DNA of 21,734 nucleotides. Origin: Hydrogenovibrio sp. UBA650. GTDB lineage: Bacteria; Pseudomonadota; Gammaproteobacteria; Thiomicrospirales; Thiomicrospiraceae. This document shows positions 8,729 through 17,626 of this stretch, piece by piece. Where the stretch lies: NCBI GenBank assembly GCA_002299245.1, contig DBOI01000163.1, forward strand, positions 1-21,734, written 5' to 3'. The notes beneath the pieces were generated by a model. That model saw nothing but the letters and a program-made list of their open reading frames with translations, was not told the DNA's origin and did no database searches. Each line of letters starts with the position of its first letter. Within the stretch, counting starts at the first letter, position 1. The position numbers and the translations under genes are program-made.

Positions 8729-9766
8729 ATGGATATTACCCAGCTCTTAGAATTCGGTGTTCAACAAGGCGCATCCGATTTGCACCTTTCTACAGGCCAG
8801 CCACCCATTATTCGTATTGATGGTGATGTGCAGCGCATTGACGCGCCAAACCTTGAACGTGAACAGTTGCAGACAATGGTCTACGACATTATGAATGATG
8901 AGCAGCGTCGAGGTTTTGAAGCTGATCTAGAATCCGATTTCTCGTTTGAACTTCCTGGTATCGCTCGTTTTCGTGCCAATGTATTTATGCACAACCGAGG
9001 AATAGGCGCGGTTTTCAGAACAATCCCGAGTAAAATCTTAACCCTTGAAGACTTGGATACACCTGAGATTTTCAAGAGCATATCCAGTTTTCCGCGTGGT
9101 CTAGTATTAGTTACAGGGCCGACTGGTTCAGGTAAATCAACTACTCTGGCAGCCATGGTTGACTTTATTAATAAGCGCTCGCCATTTCACATACTGACCG
9201 TTGAAGATCCTATAGAATTCGTTCATCAACCGATTCGCTGTCTAATTAATCAACGTGAGGTTCATAGAGATACCAAAGGTTTTAATAATGCGCTTCGCTC
9301 TGCTCTACGTGAAGACCCCGATGTAATACTTGTCGGTGAGATGCGTGACCTTGAGACCATCCGACTTGCCCTAACTGCAGCAGAAACCGGTCATTTAGTT
9401 TTCGGCACACTTCACACGAGTTCTGCGGCAAAAACGATCGACCGTATAATCGACGTTTTTCCAGCGGATGAAAAAGAGATGGTTCGCTCAATGTTATCTG
9501 AATCATTGCGTGCCGTTATTTCACAAACTCTTCTTAAGAAAACCTCCGGAGGCCGAATAGCTGCTCATGAAATAATGGTGGTTAATACCGCAATTCGTAA
9601 TCTGATTCGGGAAGCCAAAATTGCACAAATGTATTCTGTTATTCAAACCTCTAAACAAATAGGGATGCAGACAATGGATCAGAATCTGACAGAGCTGATG
9701 CAGAAAGGCCTAATCACCAAAGAATATGCTAGATCAAAAGCCGAGAACAAGGCTGCTTTTGCTTAA
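8729..9766 (+). CDS. pilT: Type IV pilus retraction ATPase PilT
   Basis: Hexameric motor ATPase that depolymerises type IV pili, driving twitching and DNA-uptake retraction. The protein has 345 residues, the usual length. Walker A GPTGSGKST is at 130-138 (K136), followed by the Asp box (ILTVEDPIEF), Walker B (DPDVILVGEMRD) and His box (HLVFGTLHTSSA). The PilT-specific C-terminal AIRNLIRE motif is present. GAAGG near 8714-8718 serves as ribosome-binding site. pilU follows after 21 bases, so the pair forms an operon. The 106-base gap after holC probably holds its promoter. Confidence 0.96.
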   Translation: MDITQLLEFGVQQGASDLHLSTGQPPIIRIDGDVQRIDAPNLEREQLQTMVYDIMNDEQRRGFEADLESDFSFELPGIARFRANVFMHNRGIGAVFRTIPSKILTLEDLDTPEIFKSISSFPRGLVLVTGPTGSGKSTTLAAMVDFINKRSPFHILTVEDPIEFVHQPIRCLINQREVHRDTKGFNNALRSALREDPDVILVGEMRDLETIRLALTAAETGHLVFGTLHTSSAAKTIDRIIDVFPADEKEMVRSMLSESLRAVISQTLLKKTSGGRIAAHEIMVVNTAIRNLIREAKIAQMYSVIQTSKQIGMQTMDQNLTELMQKGLITKEYARSKAENKAAFA

Positions 9767-9787
9767 GCATAAGGTTAAGGAAAAATT

Positions 9788-10942
9788 ATGAGCGATCAAC
9801 AAGAACTCTCTGAATTAGATAAGCTTCTGGTTCATTTCTCAAACCATGGTGGTTCTGACCTTTTTGTTACAGCTGGTCGACCTGCGACCATGAAAAAAGA
9901 TGCAGAACTAATCAACTTGACCGAAGATAAGCTGACACCGGAAATAACTGAACGCTTATGCTTCCAGTTAATGAACAAGCAACAAACAGACGAATTTAAA
10001 GAGACCCAAGAATGTAACTTTGCCTATCACATTGCTGGCCTGGCAAGGTATCGTGTCAATGTTTATGTCCAACGCGGAACTCCGGGGATGGTGATTCGTG
10101 CTGTTCGTACTGAGATTCCAGATTTTGAAAGTCTGAGACTGCCGTCAATTTTAAAAGAAATTGTCATGGATAAAAACGGCTTGATTTTGATCGTTGGCGG
10201 TACTGGTTCTGGTAAGTCAACAACGCTTGCCAGTTTGATTGACATCAGAAACAGCCAAAGAGAAGGTCACATTATTACGATTGAAGACCCAATCGAATTT
10301 ATGCACCGGCATAAAAAAAGCATCGTCACTCAGCGAGAAGTTGGAGTAGACACGGACAGCTACGAAAATGCGTTAAAAAACACCTTAAGACAGGCGCCGG
10401 ATGTAATTTTGATAGGAGAGATCCGAGCCAAAGAAACAATGGAACATGCGATCGCCTTTGCGGAAACTGGACATCTTTGTCTATCAACATTGCACGCGAA
10501 CAACACCAACCAAACCTTAGATCGTATTATTAACTTCTTCCCTGCCTCCGACCGCAATCATATTTTGATGGATCTATCACTCAACCTTAAAGCAGTAGTT
10601 GGACAAAGACTTCTACCTAAAATTGGTGGCGGACTAATCGCTGCCGTTGAGGTAATGATTGGTACTCCACGTATTTCAGAACTGATGTTTAAAGGAGATA
10701 TTTCTGGAATCAAAGAGGTCATGCAAAAATCAAGTGCTCTTGGAATGCAGACTTTTGATCAGGCTATTTTTGACTTATATGAAAGTGGTTTAATCACCTA
10801 CAAAGATGCTCTGCGTGGAGCCGATTCCATGAATGATCTCCGGCTAAACATTAAACTAAATAGTCAGTTACCACCTCCTGAAGACGAACTCTATGAATCT
10901 TCAAATTCACAGGTTTCATTCTCACTAAAAGAACAGCAATAA
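9788..10942 (+). CDS. pilU: PilT-like accessory retraction ATPase PilU
   Basis: Paralogue of PilT that assists PilT-dependent pilus retraction. The protein has 384 residues, matching the family. Walker A GGTGSGKSTT contains K143. The Asp box (IITIEDPIEFMHRHKK), Walker B (APDVILIGEIR) and His box (HLCLSTLHANN) are in order. The C-terminal tail is longer than in PilT and ends in a low-complexity Ser/Glu-rich segment, as in PilU proteins. The IEFMHRHKKSIVTQREVGVDT region is PilU-like rather than PilT-like. Confidence 0.95.
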   Translation: MSDQQELSELDKLLVHFSNHGGSDLFVTAGRPATMKKDAELINLTEDKLTPEITERLCFQLMNKQQTDEFKETQECNFAYHIAGLARYRVNVYVQRGTPGMVIRAVRTEIPDFESLRLPSILKEIVMDKNGLILIVGGTGSGKSTTLASLIDIRNSQREGHIITIEDPIEFMHRHKKSIVTQREVGVDTDSYENALKNTLRQAPDVILIGEIRAKETMEHAIAFAETGHLCLSTLHANNTNQTLDRIINFFPASDRNHILMDLSLNLKAVVGQRLLPKIGGGLIAAVEVMIGTPRISELMFKGDISGIKEVMQKSSALGMQTFDQAIFDLYESGLITYKDALRGADSMNDLRLNIKLNSQLPPPEDELYESSNSQVSFSLKEQQ

Positions 10943-10949
10943 CTCTAAA

Positions 10950-11933
10950 ATGAAAAAAATACTCGCTCTTACTATAAGTGTATTCTTTATATTATCTATT
11001 TCTAAAACGGTTATCGCTCAAGAGAGTCATAACCAATCTGCAAACGACAAAAGTTTGAATACTACGCAACAAGAAGCTAGCCAGATCAAAGATTTTTGTA
11101 AAAGATGGTCTAGAAAATTGCGTACTGTTAAATTCAAAGGCTGCATGAATTTAGACTTGAAAATAAGTGATTATCGAAGTGTCGAAGGAGATGTCTTAAC
11201 TTACAGGTACTTATTACCAAATAAACAAGGCACTAAACAAACTCAGAATAGACCTGGACGTATTCTGTTTATGAGCGGGATTCACGGCGATGAATATTCG
11301 GCAATCAGTATTGGATACCTTTGGATGCTGAACATGATCAAACACCAACAAGATAATCAACAACATTGGTTATTTTTACCGCTCACCAACCCAGATGGTT
11401 TATTTCGTAGCCCTGCAACGCGGATAAATGCGAACAATGTTGATCTAAACAGAAACTTCCCTTCTCCAGACTGGGACGAACTTGCAATTGATTACTGGAA
11501 AAAATACTACCGTAAAAATAAACGTCGCTACCCTGGACCCAGATCAAGTTCAGAACCGGAAACGCAATGGTTGGTCTCACTTATCGAAGAGTTCAAACCA
11601 GATGCTATTATCTCTGTGCATGCGCCTTATGGCCTAGTCGATTACGACGGTCCTGACCATGCAACTCCCAATAAAATTGGACAGTTAAAACACCGCGCGC
11701 TTGGAACCTTCCCTGGCTCACTGGGACGCTATGCAGGCGAATACCTAAAAATTCCTGTACTGACTTTGGAACTCAGAGCGGCAGGCTCCATGCCATCTCA
11801 AAAAGAAATATACAATATGTGGAGAGATATTGAAGAGTGGACAGAAACCAAAATCAAAGGCATGGAACAAGATCCTGTCCCAAAATTTTCCAAACCAGCT
11901 AAATTAACTGATACTAAAAAGCCTGGTGAATAG
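10950..11933 (+). CDS. Exported M14-family zinc carboxypeptidase-like protein
   Basis: The 327-residue protein begins with a Sec signal peptide (MKKILALTISVFFILSISKT, cleavage near VIAQ, residue 24). Zinc-carboxypeptidase elements are in order: HGDE (H112, E115), NRNF (about 167-170), the third zinc ligand in SVHAPYG (H224) and the catalytic Glu in LTLELRAAGS (E274). The short catalytic domain resembles MpaA/M14 peptidoglycan-peptide amidases or the related succinylglutamate-desuccinylase group, so a murein-peptide substrate in the periplasm is plausible but unproven. It starts 7 bases after pilU and has no clear Shine-Dalgarno, so it is probably co-transcribed with pilTU. The C-terminal 30 residues are Lys/Pro-rich and likely disordered. 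Confidence 0.8.
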   Translation: MKKILALTISVFFILSISKTVIAQESHNQSANDKSLNTTQQEASQIKDFCKRWSRKLRTVKFKGCMNLDLKISDYRSVEGDVLTYRYLLPNKQGTKQTQNRPGRILFMSGIHGDEYSAISIGYLWMLNMIKHQQDNQQHWLFLPLTNPDGLFRSPATRINANNVDLNRNFPSPDWDELAIDYWKKYYRKNKRRYPGPRSSSEPETQWLVSLIEEFKPDAIISVHAPYGLVDYDGPDHATPNKIGQLKHRALGTFPGSLGRYAGEYLKIPVLTLELRAAGSMPSQKEIYNMWRDIEEWTETKIKGMEQDPVPKFSKPAKLTDTKKPGE

Positions 11934-11940
11934 GACAACT

Positions 11941-13089
11941 TCAGGACAAATTATTTTGACTGTCCCTGACTTTGCTGGCTTGCGACTTCTGTTGTTTAAG
12001 CTTTTCACCAACCAGGTCTTGCGATTCAATTAAAACCTGCCATTTGCCAGAATCATTTCTCTGCCAAAATTGATGAACCAAGCTGTCGCCTAATGCGTTG
12101 GGAAAGGTTACATAATAGAGGCTGTTTTCATTGGGGTATCGATAAACACTTACTTTATCCCAAGAAACCTCACTGTGATTATCATTTAACCAGGCCTTAA
12201 TATCAGAGAGTACCCCTTGCTTACTCTCAGTAAAACCTAATGCAGATTTTTGTTCATCAATGATGAGCACTGGAGTTGAAAAAGGAATATCGTACTGTCC
12301 AAGCAGCTTTTCCATGACGTTATTATTCAGAACAACGCAACCTCTGCTCGACTTAGGTGGGCGAATATAAGTGTCACTTGGAACACCATGCAGCCAGATA
12401 CCGGAACCCGTCTTACCATTCTTTTTATCCCACTCATTTGGGTAGTTCAGTGGTAAGGCTCCAACACCATATAAATCAGGGAGATCTTCACCAGGTAGCA
12501 AATCAATCATATGATAAACACCAATAGGCGTTCTCAAATCGCCCTCTTTTCTTTTACCACTACCTTTACGCCCCATTGTCACGTAGTAATCGGCTACCTG
12601 TTGCATATCGCCATTTGAACCGCGCTCGTATAGATAAAGCCGACTCTCCTGTAAGCTGACTAACAAAATATGTCTTTGCTGAGCTGATTTGATTACAAAA
12701 TCATCAAAATGCTGGGAATTGTTTAATTCTTCACGAGAAAACTGCCACCTAACCTCTGCCTCATCCAACAATTTTCCAACCGACTTAGGGTTGCGCTTAT
12801 GAACCAGGTTCATCAACTCTTGCTGCCCTGAACGAGTGGCCAATAGATCTGCAGTAATCAGGTGGGCTAGCCGGTACTTTGGATAATCTTTTCCAAGTTC
12901 AGAAAACGTATCCACTGCCTGCTCAAATTTGAGTTCATTAATCGCAGATAATCCGGAAAGAAGTTTCTGCTCCGTCTCAATTACTGAATCTGCGTTTGCA
13001 TTATTTACAGTAAGAGTAAGGCTGGAAGTAAATAAAACCGAAACAGCTTTAAGCAGCTGTTTTGAGTTTTTCATACAATCAATCGGCAT
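11941..13089 (-). CDS. Exported L,D-transpeptidase (YkuD domain)
   Basis: The product is 382 residues from ATG 13089, which has GAGG 9 bases upstream. An inner ATG at 13074 gives 377 residues and a more typical signal peptide (MKNSKQLLKAVSVL, cleavage after NANA), so the start is unsettled. A helical TPR-like segment (about 45-130) precedes a YkuD domain starting at HILLVSLQESRLYLY. The active site reads GIWLHGVPSD and SSRGCVVLNN, with catalytic H234 and C251. Such enzymes form L,D-crosslinks in peptidoglycan or attach or release Braun-type lipoprotein. The gene starts at the very end of the upstream TPR gene, so the two products probably act together. The M14 gene converges on it with 7 bases between. 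Confidence 0.88.
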   Translation of the reverse strand: MPIDCMKNSKQLLKAVSVLFTSSLTLTVNNANADSVIETEQKLLSGLSAINELKFEQAVDTFSELGKDYPKYRLAHLITADLLATRSGQQELMNLVHKRNPKSVGKLLDEAEVRWQFSREELNNSQHFDDFVIKSAQQRHILLVSLQESRLYLYERGSNGDMQQVADYYVTMGRKGSGKRKEGDLRTPIGVYHMIDLLPGEDLPDLYGVGALPLNYPNEWDKKNGKTGSGIWLHGVPSDTYIRPPKSSRGCVVLNNNVMEKLLGQYDIPFSTPVLIIDEQKSALGFTESKQGVLSDIKAWLNDNHSEVSWDKVSVYRYPNENSLYYVTFPNALGDSLVHQFWQRNDSGKWQVLIESQDLVGEKLKQQKSQASKVRDSQNNLS

Positions 13090-13951
13090 AGATCACAACC
13101 TCTTGAACAATTTTCCACTGCTCTCCGCTTTTTTTCCAAAGCAGTACTTTTTCAATATCGTCTTTAAAACGATCAGAATGATATCTCTGATAAAAACTCA
13201 CGCGCACAAGATCATCTGAAATTGGCGAGACCTGGATATTGTCGGTAACCACATTGATGAACTTTGGGTTTTGTAGACTACGATAACGCCCCTTTTTCCA
13301 AGTCGAAAATGACAGACCATCTTTCGGGATAAATGCTTTCGCATCATAATGGGCTAAATACGCAGAAACATCTTGATTACTCCAAGCCTGTCGCCAGCTT
13401 TCAGTTGCCTGCTTAATAAGTTTGACCGAATCAATATCTTCTATTTTAGTAATGACATTACTATTAGGCAATTCAGCACTTTTCAGATCAAAATATAAGT
13501 ATTCACCGCTTGGTGCCTTGACTTGAGTATTCTTAAATACCTTCTTATAGGCCTTTTGAGCTTCGTAAGCGTAGAGTTTGTTGAGGTTTGCGATGGTGGT
13601 AGAGATTTGCGAATCCGCGTTTAAAGCCAAGTCAAGATGTTGCTTAGCCGCATCATACCGCTTCTGGTTCATGAGAACGACAGCAATATTGTTTTGTAGT
13701 GCTCGATTGAGCTGCGGAATCAATTCAGCCGAATCAGACAAGGCCTGCCATTTTTGTAAGGCTTGGTTCAAGTCACCCTCTTGAGCCAACTGTAATCCCT
13801 GTTGAAACTCTTTGGCCTGTTGTTCTAACTCAGAGTTTATTCGTTGATCAGCACTTACCAAGCCAATAAACCAACTTGATAGAAAAAGAAGGCTGATTAT
13901 GCCCTGTTTTCTTGAACCTATATTCATGAATTTCTTAATGTTTTTAATCAA
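13079..13951 (-). CDS. Exported TPR protein with C-terminal NTF2-like (Cds6-type) domain
   Basis: 290 residues. The N-terminus is basic, followed by a hydrophobic segment (GIISLLFLSSWFIGLVSA), so it is exported or anchored. Residues 40-135 look like TPR helices (LQLAQEGDLNQALQKWQAL; AVVLMNQKRYDAAKQHLDLAL). The C-terminal 110 residues resemble the NTF2-like domain that ends many Cds6-type L,D-transpeptidases (ATESWRQAWSNQDVSAYLAHY, then RYRSLQNPKFINV). Here that domain is on a separate protein next to the catalytic YkuD protein. The start is a TTG at 13951 preceded by GGGGGTGG; an inner ATG at 13927 is the alternative. It lies 32 bases after uvrB and overlaps the transpeptidase frame. Confidence 0.75.
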   Translation of the reverse strand: MIKNIKKFMNIGSRKQGIISLLFLSSWFIGLVSADQRINSELEQQAKEFQQGLQLAQEGDLNQALQKWQALSDSAELIPQLNRALQNNIAVVLMNQKRYDAAKQHLDLALNADSQISTTIANLNKLYAYEAQKAYKKVFKNTQVKAPSGEYLYFDLKSAELPNSNVITKIEDIDSVKLIKQATESWRQAWSNQDVSAYLAHYDAKAFIPKDGLSFSTWKKGRYRSLQNPKFINVVTDNIQVSPISDDLVRVSFYQRYHSDRFKDDIEKVLLWKKSGEQWKIVQEVVIYAD

Positions 13952-13983
13952 TTTGCCACCCCCAATACGATTAACCGGGTATT

Positions 13984-16014
13984 TTAACTTAAATCCCCAA
14001 TACCAACCATATTAGTTTTCAGTGATTTAACCTGATCTCTTAACTGAGCTGCGGTCTCAAAATCCAAATCTTTAGCGGCTTGATACATCTGCTTTTCTAG
14101 TTTTTTAATTTGTGAGGCCAGCTCAGCAGGTTTCAGATGTGGCTGTTCATTGTAGCTTGGCATGTTTTCTGCGGCTTTAGCCGTTGTTGTCGCCCTGCTC
14201 GATTTAGTAGCATAAGGCGAGTCATCGAGAATATCACTGACCTTCTTATTTAGACCTTTTGGAGTAATGCCATGAGTTTTATTGAACTCAATCTGCTTAT
14301 CTCGACGTCGCTCTGTTTCATCAATCGCAGAACGCATGGAACGAGTAATCTTATCTGCATAAAGGATCGCTTTACCTTCAACATTCCTGGCAGCACGACC
14401 TATGGTCTGAATCAAGGAGCGCTCTGAACGTAAAAAACCTTCTTTATCGGCATCCAAGATCGCTACTAGAGAAACCTCCGGAATATCCAAACCTTCTCTC
14501 AACAGGTTGATTCCAACAAGCACATCAAACTCTCCGAGGCGTAGGTCTCGAATAATCTCAATGCGCTCAACCGTGTCAATATCCGAATGCATATAACGCA
14601 CTCTTACCTGGTGATCCTCCAAATACTCGGTCAAGTTTTCCGCCATGCGTTTTGTCAGAGTGGTAACCAAAATTCTCTGTTGCTGCTCTGCACGCCATTT
14701 GATTTCACCCAATAGATCATCGACCTGACTAAGCGCCGGACGAACTTCTAATTCAGGATCTAACAGGCCTGTTGGTCTAACAACTTGCTCAACCACTGTT
14801 GAACAATGCTCAGCTTCATAGTTTGCAGGGGTTGCCGAAACAAATATGGTTTGCGGCATTAAACGCTCAAATTCAGCAAACATCAGAGGGCGGTTATCCA
14901 AAGCAGATGGCAACCTAAAACCATAGCCAACCAGGTTCTCTTTACGTGAGCGATCACCTTTATACATACCACCAATTTGCGGGATAGTAACGTGGCTCTC
15001 ATCAATCACCATCAGAGCATTCCTTGGCAAGTAATCTAATAGCGTTGGCGGTGGCATACCCTCTTCTCTGCCTGACAGATAGCGCGAGTAGTTCTCTATT
15101 CCCGAGCAATAACCAAGCTCCACCATCATCTCGATATCCAGCTTGGTTCGCTCTTCTAATCTTTGCGCCTCAACCAGCTTATTGATTGAACGCAACTGCT
15201 CAAGCCGATCTTTTAACTCAACCTTAACCTGTTCAACCATCTCCAGAACTCTTTCGCGTGGAGTCACATAGTGAGACTTTGGATAAACCGTTACACGAGT
15301 CGGTTTCGATACAACCTCACCAGTTAGAGGGTCAAACCAGGAGATGGTTTCAACCTCGTCATCAAACAGCTCAATACGCACGGCATACTCTTCAGCTTCG
15401 GCCGGAAAAATATCAATAACATCACCACGCACTCTAAAAGTACCGCGCCAAAGTTCAACATCATTACGAGTGTATTGCATCGAAGTAAGTCGGGTTAAAA
15501 TATCGCGCTGGCTTATCTGATCCCCAAGGCGCAATTGAAGAATCATCTTCAGATACATCTCCGGATCACCCAAACCATAAATTGCCGAAACTGTCGCGAC
15601 TAGAATCACATCTTCACGCTCCATCAAGGCTTTGGTGGCAGATAACCTCAGTTGTTCAATCTGCTCATTAACTGACGAGTCTTTGGCAATGTAAGTATCC
15701 GAAGCCGGTACATAGGCTTCTGGCTGATAATAATCGTAGTACGAGACAAAATACTCCACCGCATTATTAGGAAAAAACCCTTTCATCTCACCATAAAGCT
15801 GGGCGGCCAGAGTTTTGTTGTGCGCCAGGATAATGGTTGGTCTCTGCACCGTTTTGATAACATTGGCAACCGTGAAAGTTTTACCCGAACCCGTCACCCC
15901 CAAAAGGGTTTGATAGGCCTCTCCATTTTCAATCCCCTCAACCAATTCTGCAATCGCCGTCGGCTGATCTCCATTGGGTTCATATTGAGAAACTAATTCA
16001 AACGCTTTTGACAC
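13984..16014 (-). CDS. uvrB: Excinuclease ABC subunit B
   Basis: Damage-verification helicase of nucleotide excision repair, loaded by UvrA and partner of UvrC. The protein has 676 residues (E. coli 673). Walker A GVTGSGKT is at 39-46 (K45). The damage-probing beta-hairpin region [20 protein letters not shown] follows, then VIDESH and the C-terminal helicase motifs ([33 protein letters not shown] as two adjacent blocks, QTIGRAARN). The C-terminal UVR motif LKKLEKQM-type helix ([19 protein letters not shown]) is intact. The start is GTG at 16014, with AAAGGA 6 bases upstream. I saw no convincing LexA box in the leader. Confidence 0.97.
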   Translation of the reverse strand: MSKAFELVSQYEPNGDQPTAIAELVEGIENGEAYQTLLGVTGSGKTFTVANVIKTVQRPTIILAHNKTLAAQLYGEMKGFFPNNAVEYFVSYYDYYQPEAYVPASDTYIAKDSSVNEQIEQLRLSATKALMEREDVILVATVSAIYGLGDPEMYLKMILQLRLGDQISQRDILTRLTSMQYTRNDVELWRGTFRVRGDVIDIFPAEAEEYAVRIELFDDEVETISWFDPLTGEVVSKPTRVTVYPKSHYVTPRERVLEMVEQVKVELKDRLEQLRSINKLVEAQRLEERTKLDIEMMVELGYCSGIENYSRYLSGREEGMPPPTLLDYLPRNALMVIDESHVTIPQIGGMYKGDRSRKENLVGYGFRLPSALDNRPLMFAEFERLMPQTIFVSATPANYEAEHCSTVVEQVVRPTGLLDPELEVRPALSQVDDLLGEIKWRAEQQQRILVTTLTKRMAENLTEYLEDHQVRVRYMHSDIDTVERIEIIRDLRLGEFDVLVGINLLREGLDIPEVSLVAILDADKEGFLRSERSLIQTIGRAARNVEGKAILYADKITRSMRSAIDETERRRDKQIEFNKTHGITPKGLNKKVSDILDDSPYATKSSRATTTAKAAENMPSYNEQPHLKPAELASQIKKLEKQMYQAAKDLDFETAAQLRDQVKSLKTNMVGIGDLS

Positions 16015-16386
16015 AATATTTCCTTTAATAAAAGTGTAAAAATCCAGTAGAATAAGGGAATTATCAACAGCACAGACCCCTTTCTGATTGCCTCTTAATC
16101 TGGCTGGATAGCAAGATATTATAACCAGCCCGAATGATTCATGAAAAGATCAGATTTTGGGACAACTTGACTGAGCAAGTTTGTAACTATTATCAGAACC
16201 CCCTAGCAAGTTAAGGTTATGGATAAGCGTACAAAATTACCAGCCAAATTTCTCCAAAATGGATCCTGCAATCCCTGGGTTCAAGCTGTACTTATTTAAC
16301 AACCCCCGATGCTTTTCAAAAACCATATTGAAACTTCTAATTGAAGCGTTTTCATGAAATATTCGGGCTAAGGAGATCTTCAATAA
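16015..16386. other. 372-bp divergent gap uvrB | aminotransferase
   Basis: Both flanking genes must start from here. The region holds a Shine-Dalgarno for each gene, the inverted-repeat element described separately (16127-16369), and a small hairpin AACTTG/CAAGTT (16164-16169, 16176-16181). A 26-codon frame (16219-16299) is preceded by AAGG but is too short and unlike anything I know. No tRNA or recognisable ncRNA is visible. Confidence 0.6.
16127..16369. repeat. 243-bp element with 21-bp imperfect terminal inverted repeats
   Basis: The 21 bases at 16127-16147 (starting AGCCCGAAT, ending TTCATGAAAA) and the 21 bases at 16349-16369 (starting TTTTCATGAA, ending ATTCGGGCT) are inverted copies agreeing at 19 of 21 positions. 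The two differences are adjacent, in the middle. The right copy ends exactly where the AAGGAG ribosome-binding site of the aminotransferase gene begins. No target-site duplication is evident. It could be a small mobile element or a long-range leader structure bringing the 5' end next to the ribosome-binding site. Confidence 0.5.
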
Positions 16387-17568
16387 ATGGCTCAGTTATC
16401 TGATCGTGTCAATCGAGTAAAACCTTCCTTAACTCTAGTAATCACTGCTAAAGCACAAGAACTAAAACGCGCTGGAAAAGATATTATTAGCCTTGGCGCA
16501 GGTGAGCCTGATTTTGACACGCCTGACCACATTAAAGCAGCCGGAATTGCAGCGATCGAAAATGGTGAAACTCGCTATACCGCAGTCGATGGCACCGCGG
16601 ATATAAAAGAGGCGATTATTGCCAAGTTCAAACGCGACAATGGTCTGGATTACGGCATGAATCAGATTCTGGTTTCTTCAGGAGGAAAGCAGAGCTTTTA
16701 CAACCTCTGTCAGGCAGCACTGAATGATGGTGATGAAGTCATTATTCCTGCACCTTACTGGGTTTCTTACCCGGAGATGTGTCTGCTGGCTGGTGCTCAG
16801 CCAGTTATTATTCAAGCAGGCATTGATCAAGGCTTCAAGATCACTGCTGAACAACTCTCAGCTGCAATTACTAAAAAAACCCGAATGCTGGTTTTAAACA
16901 GTCCATCCAACCCTACTGGTGCGGTCTATTCTGCCGAAGAGTTGAAGGCCATTGGCGATGTACTTGCTAAGCATCCAGAGATTATTATTGCCTCTGATGA
17001 TATGTACGAACACATTATGCTGGGCGATGCTAAGTTCAGTAATATCCTGGAAGTCTGTCCTGAACTATATGAGCGCACAGTGGTACTGAACGGAGTATCT
17101 AAAGCTTACTCTATGACTGGTTGGCGAATCGGTTATGCTGGCGGGCCTGTTGATTTGATTGCTGGTATGCGCAAGGTTCAATCACAAAGTACTTCAAACC
17201 CTTGTTCGATTTCACAGGCCGCCGCTGTTGAAGCTCTGAATGGCTCACAAGAATGTATCCAAACCATGTTGGTTGAGTTTAAAAAGCGCCATCAATACGT
17301 GGTTGATAGAATCAACTCTTTTGAAGGATTTAAATGCATCTTTGCAGATGGTGCCTTCTATGCCTTTATGGACATTTCTGGAGCCATGCAGGCAAAAGGC
17401 TATGCGACTGATGCCGAATTTGTCGAAGCTCTGCTAGAACAGCAACTGGTTGCAGCCGTTCCTGGTTCTGCTTTTGGCGCAAATAATCATATGCGCTTCT
17501 CTTTTGCGACCAGCATGGAAAATCTGGTTAAGGCATTAGATCGAGTCGAAGCCTTTATGAACTCATAG
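16387..17568 (+). CDS. Pyridoxal-phosphate aspartate aminotransferase, class I (AspB type)
   Basis: Transfers the amino group between aspartate and 2-oxoglutarate in the cytoplasm; some members of this subgroup also act on prephenate or aromatic substrates. The protein has 393 residues, typical of the 1-beta/Thermus-Bacillus-like aspartate aminotransferases rather than E. coli AspC. Motifs are GAGEPDFDTP near 37, RYTAVDG, LNSPSNPTGAVY (NPTG), SDDMYEH, and GVSKAYSMTGWRIGY with the PLP-binding K239. C-terminal MRFSFATS contains the carboxylate-binding Arg. AAGGAG at 16370-16375 is 11 bases before the ATG. It is transcribed alone: divergent from uvrB and convergent with the ligase gene. Confidence 0.92.
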   Translation: MAQLSDRVNRVKPSLTLVITAKAQELKRAGKDIISLGAGEPDFDTPDHIKAAGIAAIENGETRYTAVDGTADIKEAIIAKFKRDNGLDYGMNQILVSSGGKQSFYNLCQAALNDGDEVIIPAPYWVSYPEMCLLAGAQPVIIQAGIDQGFKITAEQLSAAITKKTRMLVLNSPSNPTGAVYSAEELKAIGDVLAKHPEIIIASDDMYEHIMLGDAKFSNILEVCPELYERTVVLNGVSKAYSMTGWRIGYAGGPVDLIAGMRKVQSQSTSNPCSISQAAAVEALNGSQECIQTMLVEFKKRHQYVVDRINSFEGFKCIFADGAFYAFMDISGAMQAKGYATDAEFVEALLEQQLVAAVPGSAFGANNHMRFSFATSMENLVKALDRVEAFMNS

Positions 17569-17593
17569 TTGTTTCAGCTTGGATACTTCTATT

Positions 17594-17620
17594 CTGCAGG
17601 CCTGTTAATTCTGCCTGCAG
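17594..17620. terminator. Possible hairpin terminator between convergent genes
   Basis: CTGCAGGC (17594-17601) and GCCTGCAG (17613-17620) are perfect inverted 8-mers around an 11-base loop, 26 bases after the aminotransferase stop. Neither side is followed by a strong T-run, so intrinsic termination would be weak. The position between convergent genes supports a terminator role. Confidence 0.45.
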
Positions 17621-17626
17621 GCAAAT

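Noticed and set aside
11943..11968. Imperfect CAGGACA/TGTCCCTG inverted repeat after the M14 gene
   Set aside because: It needs an inserted base in the stem, lacks a T-run, and lies inside the coding end of the transpeptidase gene.
16015..16100. LexA/SOS box for uvrB
   Set aside because: No CTG-N10-CAG-type palindrome with a good match was found; only half-sites such as CTGT occur.
16219..16299. 26-codon frame with AAGG upstream in the uvrB-aminotransferase gap
   Set aside because: Too short, the spacing to AAGG is only two bases, and there is no run of regulatory codons to suggest an attenuator peptide.
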